The notes under the pieces were generated by a model. It made no database searches and had not been told where the DNA came from. It saw only the letters and a program-made list of their open reading frames with translations. A DNA stretch of 64,000 bases from Tachypleus tridentatus (taxonomy: Eukaryota > Arthropoda > Merostomata > Xiphosura > Limulidae): contig NC_134837.1 of NCBI RefSeq assembly GCF_004210375.1, positions 167,937,310 to 168,001,309 of the forward strand, given 5' to 3'. This document shows, piece by piece, positions 13,401 through 25,400 of this stretch (the stretch's first letter is position 1; each line of letters starts with the position of its first letter). Position numbers and translations under genes: made by a program.

Positions 13401-16400
13401 GTTGTGCCTGTTCTAAAAATAAATTTTACATACTATAATAACTGTAACTTGTTAAAGAAATGTTCTGTAGTTGCAAATTTTGTTTAACTTGAAACATTAG
13501 ATGAGAGACGGAATATGATATCTAGCAGAGGTTAAAAACAGTATTTGTAAGCGATCTTTATTTAATTGTTATAAACGAAAAGAATTAAAAATAACCTAAA
13601 ATTGTTTCTGTAGGTAATATTTGTCGCTTGTTTTTAACTAAACAGATTAGATACTAAAAGGACTAAACTCCATAATGGATGTTAAAGTTCACACGAAAAA
13701 TCCTTAGTACTCATTTAAAGAATATATTGTAAATATAATAAAAATGTGAAGCCGGTGGGAAGTATATTAATAGTATATGATATTTAGGATGAAAAACAAT
13801 ATAACCGAAAACGAAACCATGAGATATGTCTGTAATGATGATTCAAAACTTTCTTAATATGATATAAAATACGGTGTAGCAAGTTAACGACGTAATAGAA
13901 TACAAGTGTTCAAAATACATATATGACAGGATGTTGTGTTACATAATAAACAACGAAATTGAAAGGAGACCAGTTGAACTCAGACATGGCATAAAATTTA
14001 TACGAATTTGATTTATCAACATGCTAAAATATTGGCATTTGCTTTGGTATTTTATTGTGTTAGAAGAAGGATAGAATGCTATCGGTTCAATTCAGTAAGT
14101 TAGAAAAGAGGCAGGTATATTGAAATCACACTCTAATGAAAATATCTGCATTTTCTTTATATTTTTGTAGATATTACTTTCGACTCACAAGTTAAATTTA
14201 ATCTTGCCAATTAAGATCAAAAGAATTAATACTTATGTGGCACTAATTCACTCTGCTAATGAATCAACTATTCCAGTGACACCGCTGAGTGTCTGTGGAC
14301 GTAACGCTAAAAAAATCGTGTTTCGATAAATGTAGTGTGGAGAGAACAGCTCATTGTGTAGCTTTGTGCTTAATTTCAAACAAACTAAAACAAATTAATA
14401 TAACTAATTAGTAGAAACAATAATAATGCATACACAAAAATGATAAACGTTTTAAATGAAGTTAAATACAATTTATAATAATTTTAAAACTCAAATTACC
14501 TTATGTTCATAAACTCACATTTAGCATTTGGTATTAATTGATATAAAATTAAAATTCAACTTTCAGTTTATCTTAAGACATCTAAAATCAACAACCTGTA
14601 AATATATATTCACCGGGACCGACACATTGTAGAGTCCTTATCGGGCATGAATGCAGATCTAGTCACGCATTCAATCAAACGATTGTTATTCAAAAAGTTG
14701 AAAAAGGCTTACAGTTTATATAGGAACGTATTTTTTTTAAATATAAGATTAACTTCAGTTTCACAGTCGTCAAAGTTCATCAGCCATTAATTTTTTCTCG
14801 CCATTAATTATTTCTCGCCATTAATTATTAGAAAGTTGACACTGATGTCAGAGGTAATCACGTTTTATTTAAACATGCCTTGCAAAGCTAGACGAATCTT
14901 CGTGGAATTCAGGATAGTTCCCTTTCTTTCTTTTAATATATGTTCAAATAATGGCTTTGCAAACTGATATATGCTCAAGATATTAACGAAGAGAGATTAC
15001 ATTGCTATTGATCAGAAGTGAAATAGAAATAAATTAACATTAATATTGCTGATGTTTAGTATGGAAGACACAGAATATTTAACAGACATGTTTAGTATGG
15101 AAGACATAAGAGTTCTGAGAGACATATTCAACTTGTTAAAGATACTTACTTTAGCCGTTCGTCACTATTCTTATGTTCAGCATAATAGCAGTGATTGACA
15201 TTAAAAGTGCTTTAAGATATGTATAGGTTATAGCTAATGTTTGTATTGTTGTTGCAAGTTTAATAATTATGGAATATCCTCCCTTTTATAAACTGGGGCC
15301 TTTTTTCTTGAAAACAGCTGTGAGCATAAATCTTTACTAACAACCAAAATACACGAATAGAGAGGAAAACTCGAAATTATACTTATAATTGAATAAATAA
15401 ACAAGTAAGCTCGACAACAGCGATGTATTTGATTTATAATATATATATATTATAAATGTATATATTACATTTTTGTAACCAATGGTAGAGCTACATTTTC
15501 ATTGTTATTTAACACGTGTATGAATAACGGAATAACCAGTACATTAACTAATGTGTAATAAATGCTCGAGAAGCAATTATTCCGTAAGACGTGGGCAGAA
15601 ACAATTCAGATAACAAGTAATACACGTTTAAATGAAAACAATTCTGTTTTATTCCATGCGATATTTTGGGCACGTGCATTTCGTGAGGCTCAATATACCA
15701 TATTAACATACACTGCGGAGAGAAGGTCGCGCCAAGAAAACTAAATTCTGTGTAATATTTTTGACCAGGCCTGGCATGGCCAAGCGCGTAAGGCGTGCGA
15801 CTCGTAATCCGAGGGTCGCGGGTTTGCGCCCGCGTCGCGCTAAACATGCTCGCCCTCCCAGCCGTGGGGGTGTATAATGTTACGGTCAATCCCACTATTC
15901 GTTGGTAAAAGAGTAGCCCAAGAGTTGATGGTGGGTGGTGATGACTAGCTGCCTTCCCTCTAGTCTTACACTGCTAAATTAGGGACGGCTAGCACAGATA
16001 GCCCTCGAGTAGCTTTGTGCGAAATTCCAAAACAAACAAACAAACATTTTTGACCATGGTTAAACAAAACAGACATCTTGGCTCGTCAGCATTATCACAA
16101 TCCACGGACTAGGGTATTGTGTATCTCAAGACTGCTGGTATGGGTATTAAAACGTTTATTAAGATGCAGTAGAGAACAACATGAAGATAACCTAAGAAAG
16201 TCGAAAAGTTGTTCTCTGCTTTATTTTAATAAAAGTTTTAATACCCATACTAGCCGTCTTGAGATACATTTTTACTTCAAGTGAGTTTCTAGTCATTACG
16301 AGTCACGGACTAGAGTATTAATTTCAATCGTTAGTTCTGCAAAAATTATAATGTAAATTAAATAATAAACATTACAACGTTTACAGTATGACATATTGTG

Positions 16401-19400
16401 TGTAAATTATAAAGCCTGTATATATAACATATTATTTCCTTGTGCCTTAACTAACGAACACAACAACGATTTTCTTTCAAAGTTTCATTTATTACTTGCA
16501 TTTTCAGAACTAATAATGAGTTTTTAGGATATAACATTTTTTGGGCAAACCAGTTTTGCTAGGATAACATATTAACTCAGTTTATATGTTCTAGCCGTTA
16601 AAGGTGAATTTTACAGAAAAAAAGAAAACTTTGCAGTCAAACGAACTTCTCATACTGATTAATTTTGCAGGTTAACATTTTTTATAAAAAAATATGTGCT
16701 AATAAATGAAACATAGAACTTGGTGCAGAAAGAGCCCTTTCCGAGCGGCAGTCCGAACGTTTTAGTTGTTACGTTTACCGCTAGGAAAAGTACTGTGACG
16801 TAATAGTTGCCAAACAAACCGCCAACGCCAGGGCGTTGAATGTAAATAAACATGGCCAGTGCATACGGAGAAACAGAGGTGGAGTCTGTTTTAACTTTGT
16901 GTTCTGAACAGTGTCGAGTAGCGCCATATCAATTCGAACCTACTCTGAACGAACCTAGAACAGTTACTTTTGACACAGATCTGACAAGTTCTAGTCAGAA
17001 TCAGCACCTTCATCATCACTCATATGAACATCATCAGTATCATCAGCACCTATCATTTGTGATACAGAGGACTTCTTAGCGCCAGGTGATGATTCTGCAA
17101 AAATCAGTGAAAGAATTACATGTATATGAACAATGTACTGTTTACCAGCAATAGTTTCTAGTAAATAATCAAAATAATATTAACAAGACTAATCTGACTA
17201 TTGAATGTTGTTAAATCATGAACTAAAATGTCATATTCATATTCAAACTAACTTACCAGTACCACAAGCAAAATCTATTGTTGGAAGATTTGTTGTCTGG
17301 GTAGCTACAGTCTTCAAGCCAAATGGGAATACCTGTACACCTCTGGAAACAGAATACCAGCCAGTCTGTGTCCCTCTTGGAATACTTGGGGTAGGCTAAA
17401 ACAATGGGTTTTTATTTAGGTATTGAAATAATAACATTCTTTCACGTTTAGATTCAAATTAATGTAAATAAAATTATACATCAATGAGTTCAACTTATGA
17501 ATGTTTAATCTAACAATCATGATCTACTTACAAGAGTCTGAACAGACATATTCTGAAATGAGTCAGCTCTAGAGTCTTGGCAGTCATCATCAGCGGTGGG
17601 CTGAATCACAATTTTCTCTACAGAAGTAGGCACTGTGTTATCAGCAGCACTTTCCTATAAAAGCTGAAGATATAACATTATATATTAAAACAATATGCTT
17701 TAGGAAGTTTATGAGATTTACATTTTATATGACAATGTCAAAGTACTGTGTTAAGATTAATTTTATTATGATGAGTTACGGAAATATGTTATGGAGTTTA
17801 TAAATGATTTTTTACAAGTCTACAATTTTTTAAAATACGTATCATGTACTTGATTACTTCAGCATGTTCAAGACATAGTCTTATTTCAAGTTATCTTGAA
17901 ATGTTAAATTTGAAAAATGGAATTCTTCAAACTTTTCCATATTTAAAAATGATACAAAATCATCTACAGAATGATCTACCAGCTTTTAAACTTGGAATAT
18001 ACTCTATTTGGGATAGATTTGTCCACTGTTTAGACTAGAAAATCAAGGTTTCACTGACTTTCAGGTGCCACAAATGCAAAACACGCTCGTGAATGTGAAA
18101 TGTGTATGTCTACTTACATTCTTCAAAAACTTGTACTTTTTAAATTACTATATTATACTAATTATTGTTTATCGCTTTATACTGCACACATACCTTTAAG
18201 TTTGTTCTTTTCGTGATGGTAAGGGATGGCTTCAGAGGGGTGGAACCTGTACAATGCAGGCTGAGATCAGTTCTCAGCTCTACACGAGGAAAGATGGTCT
18301 ACTGCCGATGGTTTTTTCGGTTTCAACCTGCCTGGTTTGAAACCCACGGAATCCAAAACAGTGGGATCCGACACAAAACATGAGCGTGTGAAGGTGTCCA
18401 GTTCTTCCTATTGACCATCCGCACCCACTGTAGCCACCTTGCTGGTTCCTTCTTCTTGCACGGAAACGAAAAGAAGCTTTAGCTCGATGACGAACCGTTT
18501 TTACAACCATAAGCAACGCAGTAAATCATGTTATATAAAACAAACATAAAGTAGCAATATCAAGACAAAAAATAGTCTCACAAAGTATGTAATGCGAAAA
18601 AAGCACCGATAGATTTACATAAAACACCAGCACTGAAAAAACAAAATGGTCGGCGTGCAACGAAGCGTGTTTGGCAACTATTGCGTCATAGTTGTAAAAC
18701 GTCACAGAAACAGCCGAACGACCGATAGGAACTCAAGTTCAAGGACCCGCATATTTTGTTTCATTTTTTACTCAAAAACAAAAGTGTTGAAAAATATGGC
18801 AACCACACAGGAATTATACCGAACCAAAGTACAGTTTCTAAGGCAATTATTAAATTTGTTGAAAATTCACCTTTAAAGTAAACGTATAATGTACAATATA
18901 CAATGGTCACCTTTATCAAGTATTTTAAATAAAAATATCACATTTATAAATACATTCACTGAAGATTAGATAGCTTATTTATGGATTTTTCAATCATAAT
19001 TATAAATATAATATAAAAATGATCTTACGCTATTCGGTAGTAAAAGTCACTTTTACGGGTTTAAGGAAACACTGACCTTTTAATATAGAAGTAAAAACAA
19101 AAACGTTATCGTGAATTTAGGAAATGCACATACAGTTGCGTGTACGTTTTCCTAGCGAGTATTATGCATGACTTATACCAGGAATAGTTGAAACGTGACA
19201 CGAACCTTAACAGCTCAACGTGTATATGGCTTAAAGAGTGACGAATATCGATATTGTTCTAGCTTCAATCTTATACGCACGAATGTGCATACATTAAGAA
19301 ACCAATACTGGATAGACATACAGATTATATGCAAATGACTGAATTAGTTACTACAATTCGTACGGTGAGAATAATTAAGAAAAGAAAAATTATACGTTTA

Positions 19401-22400
19401 ACTCTTACTATATTTCCGATTACACGACAAAACTATAATATAAATATAATTTTTTCAGACCAGTCTCTCACGTTTACATGAACAATTGTAAGATATATTA
19501 ATGTATGTGGGTTATTATTTTAAACAAAATTATATATATATTATTTTATAAAAGCCAAATGAGTTCGCAGATGCGAAACTTTTCAAACTATTCTGATTCT
19601 ATGATTTCATTTAAAATTCTGGTCTCTATGTAATATTTTTCTTCGAATTCTGTTGTATGAATTATAATAGTTGAAATACTATATAACGGAAAGTTCGTTG
19701 AATAGAACATTTCACTTCAGCGGTTTATATAAAGAAAAAAATATATAACTTTCCAAAAGAATCTTTAATTAACTTCATCTTTGGTGAGTGCATAATAATC
19801 TTTTAAATTATATTTTTCAATTCTTACAGAATGTTTTGTTAATACAGTTATTTCTTTTTTCCAATATTTTGTGGTATACGATGTTGTTGTTTTGAATTAA
19901 GCACAAAGCTACACAATGGGCTATCTGTGATCTGCCCACCACCGGTATCGAAATCCAGTTTTTAGCGTTGTAAGTCCGCAGACATACCGCTAAGCCACTG
20001 GGGAGCAGTTTAGGATGTGATGTTAAAAGGCTGTTTTATTGTTTAACTATCTTACAGACTTTGATGTTTCTTATTCCAAGTATCCTATACACTTTTCATT
20101 TTATTTTTGGTATCTTATAAAGTTATTTGTTTATTGTTTTCATTATTGTACAGAATTTGCAGTTTGCTATTTCAAGTAGAGTTTACTGGTAATTGATTTA
20201 TTGTTTCCAGTAGATGACAAGGTTTAACATTATATTTGTTTGTTGTGTTCCATCAGTTTTAAGAGATTTTTTAATGTACTTTTGTATATTATCTTTCAGA
20301 AATTTTTCTTTTACGTAATTGGTAATTATTTCTCGTATATCACAGGTATTTATTAAATATACACACAAAGGCTTATTTTTAAAATTACCCTTTAGCACTT
20401 AAATTATTTTAAAAATATTAATATAATGGTAATAATAGTAAGTTGATAATAATTATTATTAATTTCTAATTGCTTTAGAGTTCGTCCCCTAGCTAGTCAT
20501 GAAGTTGGAAAAAAAGACATCCAGGCTGTTCAGTTTCCAGGAGAAGGACAGATCATGGTAACTCTAAACTTGTCTTTATCTTATGTGCTGTGTTTGGTGT
20601 AATCGACATATCACCAGGTTCCTGTTGAATATTAGTCTTATAATGTTCTAGAACTAATCATTTTAATGCTGTTTTATATGATTTTAATAGTATGAATTAG
20701 TTCATCAAGAGAATACTTTTAAAGTTAATTAGGTATACATTTATATTTTTATATTAATTGTGCATGCGTTTAAGAGTATTTAATAGTGATGTCAATATAA
20801 AGAAAGACAAACAGCATATCTTGTGAAACTTGTTTGTTTGTCTATTTTGGAGCCTAGTCACACTAGGCTGTCTGTAATGTCAACTGTGGGAAATCGAAAG
20901 ATAGATTCTAGTGCTACAAGTCAGTAAACTAACAATTATGTCGTATGTGTTTAATCTAAGACTGTATATAATTTCCATAGTGTTTCCTGGTTTGATAACT
21001 ATAAAAAATAAATCTGGATACGTGAGAATAAAACACTTCGTAAATCTTTATACATTTTTTATGTGTCTCGACTATTTGCATGTGTAAAGGTAATGCCTGT
21101 CTGAAATGATATTGTCGATGTTTTTTTAATACAAAGAACCTAAATGGACTGTCTGCGTTGTCTTACAGTTCACTACCCTAGAGAGAACATGAGAACCACG
21201 GACGAATTTATTCTCTCTAAGAGTTTACCTATATGAATAGATAAAAATAATTTCGGTTGAAGTTTTTATTTGTGTTGAATATTCAAGGTGAATACTTATC
21301 TTTTGAAAATGTATTTCTTTACTCCAAGATAGAATGGATAAATGGATATATTTTATAGTGATAATTATCTGTTCTGCTTTGGTAAATAAAAAAACGTGAA
21401 AGAAATATATAATGTTGAGGTTCTAGGGAAAGTTGTAACTTACTGAAGATGGAGGTTGTCTTTGTTACGTTGTAACAAGCAATCTTTGTCTGTGTGGATG
21501 ATAAGAAGGAACATATGTTTGTTCAGAAAGGTATGAATGGTTGTTGTTGTTCCGGATTATAAATATGAATATTTGAATGAATATGTGTGTGTTTCTTCTA
21601 TTATAGTATAACAAGTATTAACTGTATATTCTGGGTTATAAGAACCAGTCATTGGCTATTGTTAAAAATAGACTTCTAGGATAAAGTTTAGTAATTAACA
21701 AATACAAATTATAAGTAACGCTGACAAGAAAAAATTTACTATTATTTTTTTTGGCGTTGCATATTTTTTTTTTATTCTATAAGCCAAAGAACTTTTAATA
21801 GTTATAACAAAAAAACATGATTATTCTATGTAATTTTTTCATGAAATTCGTTTATGACTCTCTTCTAATAGGTTGATGACCAGATTAATGGGCAGTCTCG
21901 TGTGTACACCTTTAATGTTGTATTTGAGCCAGAAGCTAGTCAAGAAGATGTATTTGAATTTTCAGGACTTAAGAGGCTGGTCGATATGGCTCTTGATGGG
22001 TAAGGTTAAACAAAATATGTATCTTTATGTGCTCTTTGTTTTCAAAGTAGTGAAATTAATCTGATCGAAGACGTTTTATTTAACTGTGTTAAGATATATT
22101 GTCATTTACTTGTTTGTATATCATTACAGTTTAAATATTTTTAATTTGAATTTTCAATCAATAATGATAAGTATTGATGTTTTTGTCTGATTTTACAGTT
22201 ACATAACTATTTATATTTTAATAATTGTTTTTAGACACTAACAACTTTTAAATGACCTTCAAATTTTTTATGTTTATGCAAAGAAAATAATTTACTCTAA
22301 TTTTAGCTTTGTTATTGAGACGATATGTTTTGTTATTAATATGTTTCCTTTTTGTACAGTCTTCCTGAGTATTACGTTTAATTCTTCCTACATTTTTGTT

Positions 22401-25400
22401 TAATGTACGTCTTATTGTATGTAGTAATTATATTGGTTACATTTTCAGATTTGCTTGTACAGTTCTGGCTTATGGACAAACAGGAGCAGGAAAAACGTAC
22501 ACTTTGACAGGACCACAGGTATTTCTTAATAAAATGTTTCAAATAAAAATATGGCTAATAGCTGTTTATTTCAGCACTGTGTGAATAGTTATTTTCAAGT
22601 TTTTATGTAAACTTAAAAAATTACATTAACATTTTACAGTTTAACATTGTTGTTCATATTTGTTTACTTTTTCCTTTATAATTTTATTAATATTTTACAG
22701 TTTAACATTGTTGTTCATATTTGTTTACTTTTTCCTTTATAATTTTATTAATATTTTACAGTTTAACATTGTTGTTCATATTTTTTACTTAATAATTATA
22801 TTAACAATTTACAGTTTAACATTGTTGTTCATATTTTTTACTTAATAATTATATTAGCAATTTACAGTTTATCATCGTTGTTCATATGTTTCAATTTTTT
22901 CTTTATAATTATATTAGCAATTTACAGTTTAACATTGTTGTTCATATATTTCAATTTTTCTTTATAATTATATTAACATTTTACAGTTTAATATTGTTCT
23001 TTACATTTTTTTAATTTAAATTGTCAGTTACTTCTCAGGAAGTCAGGTAGTAAAAATAGCAAAACCGTAATTAGAACGTTTCTAGAAAACAGTCGAGAGT
23101 TGGCTTGAAAATAAAAAAGAAATATTTGCTAATAAGAACCTATGGAATGTTTACATTCCTTTTGATATTGTGAGATAACAATAACTTGGCTTGATTCAAG
23201 TGATACAAATCTAAATTTAAATTCATAAAGTATAAGAGTTGGAAATACTCATGTAAAGCTGAACAAACTATATGAAACAACTTTACGAATATAATCTGGA
23301 ATCCTGGCTTTCACGTTGAACCGAATGGATAATTTTAAGTTAGGTTCAATGTAGTACAGCCAACCTCTCTAGCAGAATCCATATTGGCGTACAAACAGTT
23401 AATCATATATATAGGGGTGGGCAAAAATAATGATCTCCCTTGAAAATGTTGTGAATTTATTATATCTTCCATTAGATAGCAAAAAAATAAATATGTAAAA
23501 CCAAATGTTTTTAGAACGCACTCGATGAGATCTATTCAAATATTATCTCAAATCCTAATTTTAACACTGGATTTTGCAAATATGTGAGCGTTTTACAATT
23601 TTAATTACATATTCTTATAAAAAAGTGTTGTGCACGTGCTGTAGTTTAAAATATTCTTATTGCAATTAGCTTACAAAATGTTCAAACAAGTTTGTCTGCA
23701 ACTGTGGAGTCTTTAAAGGATGTCTTAGAAATAAAGGAATTGATGTTATGGAATGGCCAGGTCAATCAACTGATATAAATTCGATTGAAAATTTATGAAC
23801 TGAGTTAAATCGATTAACAAAAGATCACAAGTCAAACACGGAAGATGAACTTTTTGAAGTACTCAAAGAAGGATGGCAGCCAATCACTCAGGAATATCTG
23901 TACAAACTCACTGAAAGCATAACACGTTGATGTGAAGCAGTACAGAAATCTAAGGGTAGACTAAATACCCCCTGCTAGTACAGCGGTAAGTCTACGGATT
24001 TACGACGCAAAAATGAGGGGTTTGATAACCCTCGGTGGGCTCAGCAAATAGCCCGATGTGGTTTTGCTATAAGAAAATATACATGCTAACTAAATATTAA
24101 CTAGTGAAACTGTTTTGTGTTATTTTCAGTTTCAGTTTTACGTCCCATTATTGCAGAGAAAACTAGTTTTCAATATTTTTCTGTTATCTAATGAAAGATA
24201 TAAGAAATTCACAACATTTTCAAGGGGGGCACTTTTTGTCCATCCCCTACATACAGTCATATGAAAAAGTTAGGACACCCTATGAAAGCCTGTGTATTTT
24301 TGTAGCATTTTTGGATATATAGATATTTAATCTCAATTTTAACAATACTGAGAGATTATAAGAATATAACTAAACAATTAAAATTGAAGACAAGATTTTT
24401 CAAGATCTTCTGTAAATGTAATTCTACAAAAATGCATATTCTAACTGAGGAAAAAGTTAGGACATCCTACCTCCTAATAGCTAGTGTTAACCCTTTGGCT
24501 GAAATAACTGCAGTGAGACGCTTCTTGTAGCCATCTACCAGGCTCTGACATCGGTCTGAAGAAAGTTTGCCCCACTCATCAATGCAGAATTCTTTCAGCT
24601 GTGAGATGTTTGAGGGGTTTCTTGCATGTACAGCCCGTTTCAAGTCACCCCACAGCATCTCAATGGGAGTAGATCTGGGCTTTGACTCGGCCATCCCAGA
24701 ACTTTCCATTTCTTAGTTTTCAGTGGATTTACTGGTATGTTTTAGGTCATTGTCGTGTTGCGGGGTCCAGTTCTGCTTCAGCTTTAATTTTCGTACACAT
24801 GGTCTCACATGATCCTCAACCACCCTCTGATACACAGTAGAATTCATGTTGGATTCTATGATTGTGAGCTCTCTAGGTCCTGTTGCAGCAAAGCAGCCTC
24901 AAACCATGACACTTCCACCTCCATGCTTCACAGTTGGTATGATGTTCTTTTCCTAGAATGCTGTATTTGGTTTACGCCAAATATGTCCTCTGTTCTGGTG
25001 TCCAAATAATTTAATTTTGGACTCATCTGTTCAAAAACATTATTTTAGAAGTCCTGTTTGTCTACATTCTCTCTGGAAAACTACAGCCTGGCCTTGATGT
25101 TTTTCTTAGAGAGCAAAGGTTTCCTCCTTGTACACCTCCCATGCAAGTTAAACTTGGGCAGTCTCTTTCTGATTGTAGAGGTATGCACTTTTACATCAAC
25201 AGTAACCAGAGCCTGCTGTAGGTCCTGTGATGACATGTTAGGGTGTTTGGTGACTTCTTTTAGCATCTTGCGGTCTTTTAGGATCTTTTTAAATCCCTTA
25301 CCAGACTCATAAGCTGCTACAATTTTCTTTCTGAAGGCCTCAGACAGCTCTTTTGCTCTCTCCATGGTGCTCACTCTCACTTCAACAGTCAGGAACACAC

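Larger units (their letters stand above)
16598..18876. mobile_element. DNA-transposon-like element with inverted ends carrying a THAP gene
   Basis: Perfect 15-base inverted ends TTAAAGGTGAATTTT (16598-16612 and 18862-18876). A second inverted match, GACGYAATAGTTGCCAAACA, lies at 16797-16816 and 18668-18687, at nearly equal distance from each end, so the inverted regions are at least 200 bases but diverged. Inside is a THAP-domain gene with introns on the - strand. No catalytic core of a transposase was recognised, so the copy is probably non-autonomous. No clear target-site duplication. THAP DNA-binding domains are known in P, Kolobok and ISL2EU/Harbinger-type elements; which one is open. Confidence 0.5.

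Noticed and set aside
15548-15895. 115-codon - strand frame
   Set aside because: Mostly the antisense of a SINE-A head; no protein signal.
17844-18038. 64-codon + strand frame inside the THAP element
   Set aside because: No match to transposase or THAP partner domains, and no supporting splice sites found.
22620-23010. CRISPR-like array
   Set aside because: Units are contiguous tandem copies with no unique spacers, in a eukaryotic intron.
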